Shown here: piece by piece, positions 34,543 through 43,228 of the stretch
How positions within the stretch are numbered: the stretch's first letter is position 1
Layout of the letters: the number at the start of each line of letters is the position of its first letter
Source of the DNA: Avipropionibacterium sp050157065
GTDB taxonomy: Bacteria > Actinomycetota > Actinomycetes > Propionibacteriales > Propionibacteriaceae
Assembly: GCA_050157065.1 (NCBI GenBank)
Contig: CP189573.1
Strand: one strand, 5' to 3'
Length of the DNA: 64,000 bases
Position numbers and translations under genes: made by a program
The notes under the pieces: model-generated
Told to the model about the DNA's origin: nothing
What the model saw: the letters and a program-made list of their open reading frames with translations, nothing else
Database searches by the model: none

Positions 34543-35064
34543 TCAGGCCGCCCCGGACGCGACCGGGTCGGTGCCGGCGGCGTAGGCGGCCTGACCGACG
34601 TGCTGGGCCGCGTCGTCGATGATGCTGACCAACCGGACCATTCGGGTCACCGGCGGATCCCAGGCCCGGTCGACCACGTCGTCCAGCGCCGGTTCGGGCA
34701 GCTCGTTGACGTAGGCGATGACCGCATCGGTGGTGGCGCGCAGGTAGTCGCCCAGCAGGGCCGCGTCATCCACCACGACCGCCCGGGCCTGCTCGTCGCT
34801 GTGGCCGTACCCGACGTCCTCGGCCGGCGCCGTGTCCCCGAAGCGGTCGGCGAAGCCCCGACTCGTCCACAACTGCGGCTCCCCCGACAGATCCGCCAGC
34901 TGGGCGTCCTGCTGCCGGGCGGCGTGCCACAGCAGCCAGGCGATCGAGTTGGGATGGTTCGCCGGATGGGCGTTGAGCCGTTCCGGCGGCAACTCGGCCA
35001 GCAACTCCTCGGCCGCCGTCGCGGGACGACCCGCCGCCTCGATCAACACATCGTGTGCACGCAT
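34543..35064 (-). CDS. DinB-superfamily protein (mycothiol-dependent enzyme-like)
   Basis: 173 residues from ATG 35064 (MRAHDVLIEAAGR). The four-helix bundle has histidine-bearing helices ANHPNSIAWLLWHAARQQD and SIIDDAAQHVGQAAYAAG, the metal-site pattern of DinB/maleylpyruvate-isomerase-like proteins. These often act on mycothiol or bacillithiol conjugates or detoxify electrophiles. It is separated by 1 bp from secA2; co-expression looks certain but a shared function is not evident. Confidence 0.82.
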   Translation of the reverse strand: MRAHDVLIEAAGRPATAAEELLAELPPERLNAHPANHPNSIAWLLWHAARQQDAQLADLSGEPQLWTSRGFADRFGDTAPAEDVGYGHSDEQARAVVVDDAALLGDYLRATTDAVIAYVNELPEPALDDVVDRAWDPPVTRMVRLVSIIDDAAQHVGQAAYAAGTDPVASGAA

Positions 35065-35290
35065 GTCGCCACGGTATCCGGACGGTCCGGTCGACCGGCA
35101 GCCACGGTCCCTGCCGATGTGAGCGACGTGACCCTCGGATGAACGGGCCGAGCAGCACTCTCCACACACGCTACGTATCACTATTTGGACTCAACGTTCA
35201 TGATTCGAGATTGTTGCTTGCCCTCGGCGGTTCCAGCGGGAGAGAGTTGGGCAGACGTAATCCATCTGTGTGCTGCGAAAGGGTTCACCA

Positions 35291-36133
35291 ATGAGTGCGC
35301 CGGTCCTGCTGCTCCTGGCCCAAGCCGGGACGGCCGACAGCCCGCTCGGCTCCGCCGAGGCCGTCCGCGACGCCGTCCAGGCCGAGCGACCGAGCCTCGA
35401 CGTCCGTCTCGCCTACGTCGACCGCTCGATGCCCTCGGTCACCCAGACCGTCAAGCGGATCGTACGCGGGAACCATCGCGAGGTCATCGTGACCGCCCTC
35501 GACCTGGCCGACATCCCGGAGGATCCGCACGGTGCGACCGCCGTCGCCGCACTGATCAAGTCGCAGTTCCCTGAGGTGTCGGTGGTGGCCGCCCGCACCT
35601 TCGCCCCCGAGCCGTCACTGCTGCGGACGGTGGACCAGCGACTCCGCGACGCCCTGGCCCTGTCCCGTACCGTCGAGTTGGACGCACTGGTGCTGTCGAC
35701 CGCCAGCGTCGGCGAGACCCGCTCCCAGGCCCACCTCGCCCGGCTGGCCCGGCACTGGGGCCAGCACCACAAGCTTCCCGTCGTGCTCGCCGCCGCCGAC
35801 GGGTCCGGCCCGTCGATCGCCGCTGCGGTCCGGACGCTGCGGGGCCAGGGGCGGCGCCACATCGCCGCCGGCAGCTGGTTCGTCACCGCGAACGACCAGT
35901 GGCGTGCCGAGCGGGACACCGCGCTGGCCGCCGGTGTCCACGCCGTCGCCGAACCCCTCGGTGCGGTCGACGACGTGGTGCGGCTGCTGCTCGCCCGCTA
36001 CGCCTTCGCCGCGATGGACCTGCTGCAGTTCGTCGACGACGCCGCCCCCGGTGAGGGCGTCATCGTCGCCGACACCTCGGGCGAGGACGTCGCCGGCGAC
36101 CGACCTCGACACCTCAGCGTGGTCGGGGCCTGA
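35291..36133 (+). CDS. CbiX/sirohydrochlorin chelatase-like protein, probably degenerate
   Basis: 280 residues from ATG 35291, preceded by GAAAGGGTTCACC. Two CbiX-like halves are visible: LLLLAQAGTADSPLGSAEAVRDAVQ with KRIVRGNHREVIVTALDLADIP and SLLRTVDQRLRDAL, then VVLAAADGSGPSIAAAVRTL and AAGVHAVAEPLGAVDDVVRLLLARY. In active chelatases the first strand ends in a metal-coordinating VAHGTRDP-type His; here it reads LAQAGTADS, so the His is missing. No cobalamin or sirohaem genes are adjacent. The protein may be a paralogue with a new role. Confidence 0.72.
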   Translation: MSAPVLLLLAQAGTADSPLGSAEAVRDAVQAERPSLDVRLAYVDRSMPSVTQTVKRIVRGNHREVIVTALDLADIPEDPHGATAVAALIKSQFPEVSVVAARTFAPEPSLLRTVDQRLRDALALSRTVELDALVLSTASVGETRSQAHLARLARHWGQHHKLPVVLAAADGSGPSIAAAVRTLRGQGRRHIAAGSWFVTANDQWRAERDTALAAGVHAVAEPLGAVDDVVRLLLARYAFAAMDLLQFVDDAAPGEGVIVADTSGEDVAGDRPRHLSVVGA

Positions 36134-36142
36134 AGCAACACT

Positions 36143-36154
36143 CCGCTTCGGCGG
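36143..36154. terminator. Short UUCG hairpin between convergent genes
   Basis: CCGC-TTCG-GCGG, a 4-bp stem with the very stable tetraloop, in the 31-bp gap between the CbiX-like gene and ppk2. Small, so termination is uncertain. Confidence 0.3.
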
Positions 36155-36164
36155 TGGGTCGAGC

Positions 36165-37052
36165 TCAGGTCTCGGCCAACCGCTCCTGCTCGGCAGCGAT
36201 GTCGAAGTCGGCCTCGGGCCAGCTGAGGTCCATCGCCCGCAGGTGCTCCAGGATCAGCTGCGCCACCGCCCAGTTGCGGTACCACTTGCGGTCGGACGGG
36301 ATCACGTACCACGGCGCCGGTTTGGTGTTGCAGCGCGTCAACGCGTCGTTGTACGCGGCCCGGTACTCGTCCCACTGCAGCCGCTTGTCGACGTCGCCGG
36401 GGTTGTACTTCCAGTACTTCTCCGGATTGTCGAGGCGCTCGCCCAGCCGCACCTTCTGTTCGGCGTTCGAGACGTGCAGGAAGCACTTGATCACCACGGT
36501 GCCGGAGTCGACCACCTCCCGCTCGAACGCGTTGATCTGCGTGTAGCGCTTGCGCCACTCGTCCTCCGGCACCAGCTCCTGCACCCGGGCGATCAGCACG
36601 TCCTCGTACTGCGACCGGTCGAAGATGCCGATCATGCCCGGCGACGGCAGCGCCCGTCGGATCCGCCACAGGAAGTCGTGGGAGAGCTCCTCCTTGGTGG
36701 GCTGCTTGAACGCCTTCAGCTCCACCCCCTGCGGGTCGACCAGGCCGATCGCCTTGCGGATCACACCACCCTTGCCGGCGGTGTCGGACCCCTGCAGGAT
36801 CACCAGCAGCCGTGGCGCCTCGGCACCGTACGACCTGCCGTTGGCGTACAGCCGCTCCTGCAGGTCCGACAGCTCCGGGGCGAGTGCCGCCAGGTGCTCG
36901 TCGGCGTCCTTCTTCCCCTTGCCGGGGTACCCCGGGTGACCGTTGGGGTCCCAGCTGTCGAGGTCGACCCGCCCCTTCGGCAGGCGGAGCAGTTCGCTCA
37001 ACTCCGGCGTCGGCTCGTGGTCATCCTTCTCGGACTTCGACTTCTTTCCCAT
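36165..37052 (-). CDS. ppk2: Polyphosphate kinase 2 family protein
   Basis: 295 residues. Kinase-fold motifs: Walker A QGSDTAGKGGVIRKAI, Walker B FDRSQYEDVLIARV, and the lid EELSHDFLWRIRRALPSPG. The basic N-terminus MGKKSKSEKDDH is typical. PPK2 enzymes transfer phosphate between polyphosphate and nucleotides; group I enzymes act on diphosphates and group II on monophosphates, and which applies cannot be settled here. Convergent with the CbiX-like gene via a short CCGC-TTCG-GCGG hairpin. Confidence 0.92.
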   Translation of the reverse strand: MGKKSKSEKDDHEPTPELSELLRLPKGRVDLDSWDPNGHPGYPGKGKKDADEHLAALAPELSDLQERLYANGRSYGAEAPRLLVILQGSDTAGKGGVIRKAIGLVDPQGVELKAFKQPTKEELSHDFLWRIRRALPSPGMIGIFDRSQYEDVLIARVQELVPEDEWRKRYTQINAFEREVVDSGTVVIKCFLHVSNAEQKVRLGERLDNPEKYWKYNPGDVDKRLQWDEYRAAYNDALTRCNTKPAPWYVIPSDRKWYRNWAVAQLILEHLRAMDLSWPEADFDIAAEQERLAET

Positions 37053-37099
37053 CGGCCCAGTGTGCCCGATCCGGCCCCGACTTTGCGATGATCAGGGTT

Positions 37100-37831
37100 A
37101 TGACACGCGCCGCTGACCTCGGCCCGGAGGCGGCCGACCCCGCCGAACTGGCCCGCCGGTACGCCTGGCCCGACACCGGTGACTGCTGGGTGCGGACCAA
37201 CTTCGTCGGCACCATCGACGGTGTGGTGCAGGGCTCCGACGGTCGGTCCGGCACGATCAACACCGAGGCCGACCACCAGGTGTTCGACCACCTGCGGGCC
37301 ACTGCCGACGTCGTCGTGGTCGGTGCCCAGACCGTCCGTGCGGAGGGTTACCGCGCGATCGACCTCTCCACCGACCAACAGGCCGTACGCGAGGCGCGCG
37401 GCCAGTCCGGTGTGCCGCCGTTGCTCGTGGTGTCGCAGAGCCTGGCCCTCCCCCACGACCTGACCGACGGGACCGGTGAGGTCGAGGTGATCACCGACGC
37501 CCGCGCCGACCCCGGGGCGGTCGCGGACCTGGCGTCGCGGGGTGTCCGGGTCACCCGCGGCAACGATGATCAACTCACCGGCGCCGAGATCGTCGACCAC
37601 TGCCGCAGTCGCGGCTGGCACCGGGTGCTGTGCGAGGGAGGCCCCCACCTGCACAGCCTGCTGTTGGCCGCCGGTGCCGTCGACGAGATCTGCCTGACCG
37701 TCAGCCCACTCGTCACCGGCGACCCGACCGCCTCCCGCCTCACCGCGGGGGACGTCGACGCCAGCCAGTGGGTCGTCCGACAGGTCAGCTGCCTGGCCGA
37801 CACCGTCTTCCTGAGTTGGACCCGAGCATGA
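37100..37831 (+). CDS. RibD C-terminal-domain (dihydrofolate reductase-like) protein
   Basis: 243 residues from ATG 37100, chosen because AGGG is nearby; the in-frame ATG at 37088 is an alternative. It shows the RibD reductase core: VRTNFVGTIDGVVQGSDGRSG, DVVVVGAQTVRAEGYRAI, and HRVLCEGGPHLHSLLLAAGAVDEICLTVSPLVTG. Homologues are stand-alone reductases with the 5-amino-6-ribosylamino-uracil reductase fold whose substrate is often unknown. No riboflavin genes are adjacent. Confidence 0.87.
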   Translation: MTRAADLGPEAADPAELARRYAWPDTGDCWVRTNFVGTIDGVVQGSDGRSGTINTEADHQVFDHLRATADVVVVGAQTVRAEGYRAIDLSTDQQAVREARGQSGVPPLLVVSQSLALPHDLTDGTGEVEVITDARADPGAVADLASRGVRVTRGNDDQLTGAEIVDHCRSRGWHRVLCEGGPHLHSLLLAAGAVDEICLTVSPLVTGDPTASRLTAGDVDASQWVVRQVSCLADTVFLSWTRA

Positions 37832-37865
37832 TCAACTCCCCAGCCACTCCTCCGCTCGGACGCTG

Positions 37866-38942
37866 ATGATCACTCCCCCGGTGCTGCCGATGCTGGCCCA
37901 GTCGGTCGACGCGATCCCGGCAGGGATGGCGTACGAACCGAAGTGGGACGGCTGGCGCTGCATCGTGTTCACCGGCGACCGGCCACGGCTGTTCAGCCGA
38001 CGCGGCACCGAGTTGACCGGCGACTTCCCCGAACTGGTCAACGCCGTCCGGGACCAGTTGCCGCCCGACAGCGTGCTGGACGGCGAGATCGTGATCATCA
38101 GCAACGACCGGCTCGACTACACCGCACTGGCCAGCCGGCACGGCGCCGGCGCCAAGGCCGACCGACTGTCCCGGGAGCTCCCGGCACACTTCATCGCCTT
38201 CGACGTGCTGCAGGTCGGCGGACGCGACATCCGTGATCAACAGCAACGGGTCCGGCGACGCCTGCTCGAGGAACTGGCCGGCGACCTGGCCCATCCGCTG
38301 TTGATCAGTCCGCTCACCACCGACGTCGCCACCGCGAAACGGTGGTTCGTCGACTTCGAGGACTTCGGCCTGGACGGGGTGATGGCCAAGCCACCGCACG
38401 GGACGTACCAGTCGGGCAAGCGGACCCTGTTCAAGATCAAGCATCGCCGGACCGCCGACGTCGTGGTCGGCGGCTTCCGGCTCGACCGGAACGCGACCCC
38501 GAAGCACCCCACCCTGGGGTCACTCCAACTGGGGTTGTACCGCGACGGGCTGCTGCACCACCTGGGCGTGTGTGCCGGCTTCCCGCAGGCCACCCGCGTC
38601 GAGCTGGGTCGGATGCTGCTCGACCTGGAGGTCCCGCCGGGATCGACCGCCCTCAAGGAACATCCGTGGCATCCCGGAGGCTCCGGTGGCAACCGGATCC
38701 CCGACGGGGTGTCACGTTGGTCGACGCCGAACGACCGCATCCACCTGATCGACCCCCTGCTGGTGTGCGAGGTCACCTATGACGCCGTGCACCCCGAGGG
38801 TGACCTGCTGCGCTTCCGCAGCAACACCGCATTCCTGCGGTGGCGCACCGACAAGGTCGCCGAGGACTGCACCGTCGACCAGCTGGACCAGCCGTCGACG
38901 GCCAGCATCACCAGCTGGTTGGACGATCACCAGCTGGGTTGA
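37866..38942 (+). CDS. ligC: ATP-dependent DNA ligase, LigC type
   Basis: 358 residues with nucleotidyltransferase and OB-fold domains only. Ligase motif I is YEPKWDGWR with the adenylated lysine; downstream are SVLDGEIVII (motif III-like), FGLDGVMAKPPHG (motif IV) and KIKHRRTADVVVGG (motif V). The C-terminal OB part is PWHPGG...LLVCEVTYDAVHPEG. The primase-polymerase gene lies 0.5 kb downstream on the other strand, as for mycobacterial LigC/PrimC, which take part in base excision repair. It has no nuclease or Ku partner here. Confidence 0.92.
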   Translation: MITPPVLPMLAQSVDAIPAGMAYEPKWDGWRCIVFTGDRPRLFSRRGTELTGDFPELVNAVRDQLPPDSVLDGEIVIISNDRLDYTALASRHGAGAKADRLSRELPAHFIAFDVLQVGGRDIRDQQQRVRRRLLEELAGDLAHPLLISPLTTDVATAKRWFVDFEDFGLDGVMAKPPHGTYQSGKRTLFKIKHRRTADVVVGGFRLDRNATPKHPTLGSLQLGLYRDGLLHHLGVCAGFPQATRVELGRMLLDLEVPPGSTALKEHPWHPGGSGGNRIPDGVSRWSTPNDRIHLIDPLLVCEVTYDAVHPEGDLLRFRSNTAFLRWRTDKVAEDCTVDQLDQPSTASITSWLDDHQLG

Positions 38943-38956
38943 CGCCCCGACCGGGG

Positions 38957-39391
38957 TCAGTCGCGAGCCGAGCGGCGCCGGCGACGCTCCTGAACGTCGT
39001 CGATCACCAGCGTCGTCCCGATGCCGACCATCCAGACGTCCTTGGCCAGCGCGACGCCGTCGGCGGTGGGCCGGATACCGTCGGGCTCGGTCATCCCTGG
39101 CGCCTTGAGGTACATCCGCAGCAACGATCCGGAGAACCCGGTCAGCGCGGCCCCGGCGAGCCAGGACGGGATGAACGGGACCAGCAGTGTCACGCCCAGC
39201 CCGATCTCGGCGGCCGAGAGCAGCTTGCCGAAGGTCTTGGCGTCGAGGTCGGAGACGAACGGGACGGCCATCGCGGCCATCCCCTGCAGGCCCTCGGCCG
39301 CCTCCTCGGTGAGGTTGCGCTTCGAGAGGCCGGAGTTGAGCAGGAACGCCCCGGTGACGATCCGTACGGGAAGGTGGCTCAGCTTGATCAT
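38957..39391 (-). CDS. DoxX-family membrane protein
   Basis: 144 residues with about four hydrophobic helices: LPVRIVTGAFLLNSGLSK, FGKLLSAAEIGLGVTLLVPFIP, WLAGAALTGFSGSLLRMYL and VWMVGIGTTLVIDD. The first and second helices carry the DoxX-like E..G...L pattern. DoxX proteins are poorly characterised membrane subunits; some work with redox enzymes. It separates ligC from primC and converges on ligC with a 14-bp gap. Confidence 0.8.
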   Translation of the reverse strand: MIKLSHLPVRIVTGAFLLNSGLSKRNLTEEAAEGLQGMAAMAVPFVSDLDAKTFGKLLSAAEIGLGVTLLVPFIPSWLAGAALTGFSGSLLRMYLKAPGMTEPDGIRPTADGVALAKDVWMVGIGTTLVIDDVQERRRRRSARD

Positions 39392-39477
39392 GACTCACTC
39401 CAGAACTGGTCGGCGGTGGGCACCCCCAGTCTGTACCCATCCCGCCAGGACGCAACCCACCGGGGTGCCGTGCGACC

Positions 39478-40566
39478 TCACTCCTCGATCCGGTTGCCCG
39501 CGTCGTCCCAGTGCTCGGCCACCTTCTTGCTCGGCTGCACCCGCGGCGGCTCGCCCGGCATCTTGGGATGGTCGGGCGGGAAGTTCAGCTCACCGCCGGG
39601 GTGCTTCTCCCACAGCTCCAGCAGCGGCTCCAGCGAGTGGGCGACCTGGTCGATCTCGGCCCACGGGTCACCGTCGGTCAGGAAGTCAGGGACCGTGACC
39701 AGGTTGAACTCGCGGGGGTCGGTCAGCTCGGCCAACTGGTCCCACCCCAGCGGGGTGCTGACCGGGGCCCCGGGCCTGGGCCGCAGACTCCACGCCCCGG
39801 CCACCGTCCGGTCACGCAGGTTCTGGTTGAAGTCGAGGAACACCTGGGAGTCGTGCCGTTCCTCACGCCACCAGTTGGTCGTGACGCTGTCGTCGCGCTG
39901 CGCCAACTCCCGTCCCACCCCGATCGCGGCGTGACGGACCTGTTCGAAGGTCCACTCCGGCCGGATCCGTACGTACACGTGGATTCCGCGGTTCCCCGAT
40001 GTCTTCGGGAACGCCCGGACGCCGAGCTCGGTGAACAGGTCGTTGGCCAGTGCGGCGGCCCGCTTCACGTCGGTGAAGGTGGCCGCCGGTTGCGGGTCGA
40101 GGTCGATCCGGAACTCGTCTGGGTGCTCGACGTCGGCCGACCGCACCGCCCACGGGTGGAAGGTGAGGGTGCCCATGTGGGCAGCCCACACCGCAGCCGC
40201 CGGTTCGGTCAGGGTGAGCTCGTCGATGGGGCGCCCGTTCGGGGTGGTGACCCGGGTCGTGGCGACCCAGTCCGGCGCGCCCTTGGGGGGCCGCTTGGAG
40301 TAGAAGCCGTCACCCTGCTGCTGTCCGCCCGGGCCCACCGACAAGGTCATTCCCTCACGCCAGCCGCCGGGCCAGCGTTCCAGCGCGACCGGCCGGTCAC
40401 CGTTGGCGTTCATGAACGCGTCGGCCACGTCGGCGAAGTGTTGGCACACCTGCAGCTTGGTGATCGCCGGGGTCCGGTCCGTCGCCTCGTACACGACGCG
40501 GTCCGGGCTGGAGACGCGCACCTCACGCTCACCGACTGCGATCGTTGCGGCTGGGGTCTTCGCCAT
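39478..40566 (-). CDS. primC: DNA primase-polymerase of the LigD PolDom/PrimC type
   Basis: 362 residues, stand-alone archaeo-eukaryotic primase fold. Catalytic motifs: DEFRIDLDPQ (the DxD metal pair), TSGNRGIHVYVRI (SxxG-H nucleotide motif) and VFLDFNQN. No ligase or phosphoesterase domain is fused. A homologue is encoded beside LigC in mycobacteria and acts as Prim-PolC in gap filling. The pair ligC/primC is here split by doxX. Start ATG 40566; it diverges from msrB over a 67-bp region. Confidence 0.93.
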   Translation of the reverse strand: MAKTPAATIAVGEREVRVSSPDRVVYEATDRTPAITKLQVCQHFADVADAFMNANGDRPVALERWPGGWREGMTLSVGPGGQQQGDGFYSKRPPKGAPDWVATTRVTTPNGRPIDELTLTEPAAAVWAAHMGTLTFHPWAVRSADVEHPDEFRIDLDPQPAATFTDVKRAAALANDLFTELGVRAFPKTSGNRGIHVYVRIRPEWTFEQVRHAAIGVGRELAQRDDSVTTNWWREERHDSQVFLDFNQNLRDRTVAGAWSLRPRPGAPVSTPLGWDQLAELTDPREFNLVTVPDFLTDGDPWAEIDQVAHSLEPLLELWEKHPGGELNFPPDHPKMPGEPPRVQPSKKVAEHWDDAGNRIEE

Positions 40567-40633
40567 GCGGTCAATCTAGCGAGCCGTGCGCCGGCGCGTA
40601 CGCTGGAAGGGTCAGCCAGAAGGAGATGTTCCC

Positions 40634-41068
40634 ATGACCAGTTCGACCCAGCGGCCCGCGGCAACCGTCGGCAAGATCACCCGCACCGACGCGGAGTGGC
40701 GGGAGCGGTTGGATCCGCTCTCGTACCGCGTCCTTCGGCAGGACGCCACCGAACGACCCTTCACCGGCGAGTACACCGACACGACCACCGAGGGTGTCTA
40801 CCGCTGCAAGGGATGCGACACGGTGCTGTTCCGCAGTGACCAGAAGTTCGAGTCACACTGCGGCTGGCCGTCGTTCTTCGCTCCCGACGACGCGTCCAAC
40901 GTCGTGCTGCTCGACGACCGCAGCATGGGCCACCTGCGCACCGAGGTGCGCTGCCGGGTGTGCGACTCGCACCTGGGCCACGTGTTCCACGGGGAGGGCT
41001 ACCAGACCCCGACCGACGACCGGTACTGCATCAACTCGGTCTGCCTGACCCTCGAGCCCAAGGCCTGA
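40634..41068 (+). CDS. msrB: Peptide-methionine (R)-S-oxide reductase
   Basis: 144 residues from ATG 40634, with AAGGAGATG upstream. The zinc cysteines (YRCKGC and RCRVCDS) and the active-site cysteine in RYCINSVCL are clear, as are HCGWPSFF and GHVFHGEG. It reduces methionine-R-sulfoxide, repairing oxidised proteins in the cytoplasm. In Mycobacterium msrB also sits next to the hemQ-hemY-hemE group. Confidence 0.96.
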   Translation: MTSSTQRPAATVGKITRTDAEWRERLDPLSYRVLRQDATERPFTGEYTDTTTEGVYRCKGCDTVLFRSDQKFESHCGWPSFFAPDDASNVVLLDDRSMGHLRTEVRCRVCDSHLGHVFHGEGYQTPTDDRYCINSVCLTLEPKA

Positions 41069-41086
41069 CCGGGCGCGGCCCATCGT

Positions 41087-41779
41087 TCACCAGCTGGTGA
41101 CGATCTCGGCCAGTTCACGGCGTCGTCCGGTGTAGAAGGGCACCTCCTCACGGGTGTGGCGCCGCGCGGCGGCACCCCGCAGGTGACGCATCAGGTCGAC
41201 GATGCGGTGCAGTTCGTCGGCCTCGAACGCCAGCATCCACTCGTAGTCACCGAGCGCGAACGACGACACGGTGTTGGCCCGCACGTCGGCGTACTCGCGG
41301 GCCATCTGGCCGTGCTCGCGGAGCATGTCGCGCCGTTTCTCGTCGGGCAGCAGGTACCACTCGTACGACCGGACGAACGGGTAGACGCAGACGAAGTCGC
41401 GCGCCTCCTCGCCCGACATGAACGCCGGTACGTGCCCCTTGTTGAACTCGGCCGGCCGGTGCAGCGCGACCTGCGACCACACCGGCACCAGGGTGCGGCC
41501 GAGCTCGCTGCCGCGCAGGGCGAGGTAGGCGTCCTGCACGGTGCCGACCTCCGGTCCGTGCCACCACACCATCAGGTCGGCGTCGGCCCGCAACCCGGCC
41601 ACGTCGTACCAGCCGCGGATCGTCAGGTCGGCAGCGGCACCCTCGGCGGTGACGGCGTCGACCAGGCCCGCCGCCAGCTCGGCCGGATCACCCTCGGCGA
41701 CCGGCTCGGCCCCCTGGGGTCGCCGGAACACCGACCACATGGTGTAGCGGATGGTGTCGTTGATGTCCTTGGCCCGCAT
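41087..41779 (-). CDS. hemQ: Coproheme decarboxylase HemQ (chlorite dismutase family)
   Basis: 230 residues. HemQ converts coproheme to haem b in the coproporphyrin-dependent pathway. Two marks are evident: the key tyrosine in FVRSYEWYLLPDEKRRDML, and the C-terminal IVDLMRHLRGAAARRHTREEVPFYTG. It is the third gene of the minus-strand set hemE-hemG-hemQ. The haem histidine is not obvious by eye. No hemH (ferrochelatase) gene is in the window. Confidence 0.93.
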   Translation of the reverse strand: MRAKDINDTIRYTMWSVFRRPQGAEPVAEGDPAELAAGLVDAVTAEGAAADLTIRGWYDVAGLRADADLMVWWHGPEVGTVQDAYLALRGSELGRTLVPVWSQVALHRPAEFNKGHVPAFMSGEEARDFVCVYPFVRSYEWYLLPDEKRRDMLREHGQMAREYADVRANTVSSFALGDYEWMLAFEADELHRIVDLMRHLRGAAARRHTREEVPFYTGRRRELAEIVTSW

Positions 41780-41830
41780 GGGCTGCTCCTTCTGCTCGGG
41801 GTTCGTTCGTTCGTTCGGGTCGTGCGTCGG

Positions 41831-43228
41831 TCAGTCGGATCGGTCTCGTACGGCCCGCGCCGCGGCCCGCGCGGTGCGCAGGCAGGCGGCGATCCCCGGG
41901 CCCTGCCACACCGCACCGCAGGCGGCCAGTCCGGGCAGCTCGGCGATGGCCGCGGTCGCGCGCGCCATCCGCTCCGGGTGTCCCACCGCGTACTGCGGCA
42001 GCCCGCCACCCCACCGCTGGACGTGGCCGGCGACGACGCGTGCCTCGGCCCAGCCGGGCACCTGCGCGGTCTCGGCCAGGGTGCGGGCGAGCAGCTGGTC
42101 GTCGTCGAGGTGCAGTTGGTGCTCGCCACCGGCGCGGCCGATGCTGATCCGTACGACGTCGTGCTCGGCCCCGTGCGCCCGGTCGAGCCGTTCCCGCACC
42201 CACCCCCACTTGCGACTGGAGTGGGTGAACGCCTTGATCGTCGGCAGCTCCCCCGGCGGCACCAGCAGCCCCGAGCCGTCGATCGTCAGCCCGGTCGCCA
42301 GCACGGTGACCACCGCGACCGATGCGTACGACACCTGGGCCAGTTCGGTGGCCGCGGCCGGGGCGACGTCGGCGAGCAGGCGTGCCGTCGCGGCGGCCGG
42401 GGTGGCCAGCACCACCGCATCGACGTCGAGCACGCGTTCGTTGATGGTCGGCCCCCACACCAGCTGCCAGCCCGCGCCGGTGCGGGACAGTGATCGGACC
42501 GTCGCACCGGTCCGCACCTCGACCCCGGCCGTACAAAGGGTCTCGGCCAGGGCGGCGACCACCCCGTGGATCCCTCCCGGCGTTCCGACCAACGGCGACC
42601 GGCGTGGCTGCCCGGGCGTCGTCGGCGACCGGGCTGCCCGGGCGTGGGCGCTGATGCTGCCGCCACCACGTACCCGCTGCCACAGGGCCGGTGCGACCCC
42701 GGCGAAGGAGAGTTCGCGGGCATGGCCGGCGTACACCCCGCCGAGCATCGGTTCGAGCAGCCGGTCGACGACCTCCGCGCCGAAGCGGTCCGCCACCAGG
42801 TCACCGATCGCGACGTCGTGGTCGAGCGGTGGGGCGTCGACCTCGGGCTCTCGTCGGGCACGAGCCAGCCCGTCCGGGGTGAGCAGGTCGACCAGGTCGT
42901 CGGCGTCGAACGGCACCCCGACCAGCGACGGCGGCACCGGGCGGACCGTCCCGTCGACCAGCAGCTGGGCCCGTACGGGTTCGGGCGGCACGGCCGGACG
43001 GTCGAGCCGGTCGAGCAGTTCCAGGGTCGGGGAGGCCTCCCCCTCCGGTGCGGTCGCCAGCACCGACTCCGCACCGACGTCGAGGCCGAACCCGGCGAGG
43101 TCGACCCCGTGCACCTTGCCGCCGAGTCGCGGTGCGGCCTCCAGCACGATCACCTCGGCGCCCAGGTCGGACAGCTCGAGGGCAGCGGTCAGTCCGGCGA
43201 CGCCGCCGCCGACAACCGCGACCTTCAC
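41831..43228 (-). CDS. hemG: Coproporphyrinogen III oxidase, HemG/HemY type (FAD)
   Basis: 465 residues from GTG 43228, overlapping the hemE stop (GTGA). The FAD-binding start VKVAVVGGGVAGLTAALELSDLGAEVIVLEA is standard for the amine-oxidase-like HemY family. Position beside hemQ and hemE, and absence of a HemF/HemN gene, favour oxidation of coproporphyrinogen rather than protoporphyrinogen (CgoX). Internal blocks GGVYAGHARELSFAGVAP and AACGAVWQGPGIAACL fit. Soluble or membrane-associated. Confidence 0.92.
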   Translation of the reverse strand: MKVAVVGGGVAGLTAALELSDLGAEVIVLEAAPRLGGKVHGVDLAGFGLDVGAESVLATAPEGEASPTLELLDRLDRPAVPPEPVRAQLLVDGTVRPVPPSLVGVPFDADDLVDLLTPDGLARARREPEVDAPPLDHDVAIGDLVADRFGAEVVDRLLEPMLGGVYAGHARELSFAGVAPALWQRVRGGGSISAHARAARSPTTPGQPRRSPLVGTPGGIHGVVAALAETLCTAGVEVRTGATVRSLSRTGAGWQLVWGPTINERVLDVDAVVLATPAAATARLLADVAPAAATELAQVSYASVAVVTVLATGLTIDGSGLLVPPGELPTIKAFTHSSRKWGWVRERLDRAHGAEHDVVRISIGRAGGEHQLHLDDDQLLARTLAETAQVPGWAEARVVAGHVQRWGGGLPQYAVGHPERMARATAAIAELPGLAACGAVWQGPGIAACLRTARAAARAVRDRSD

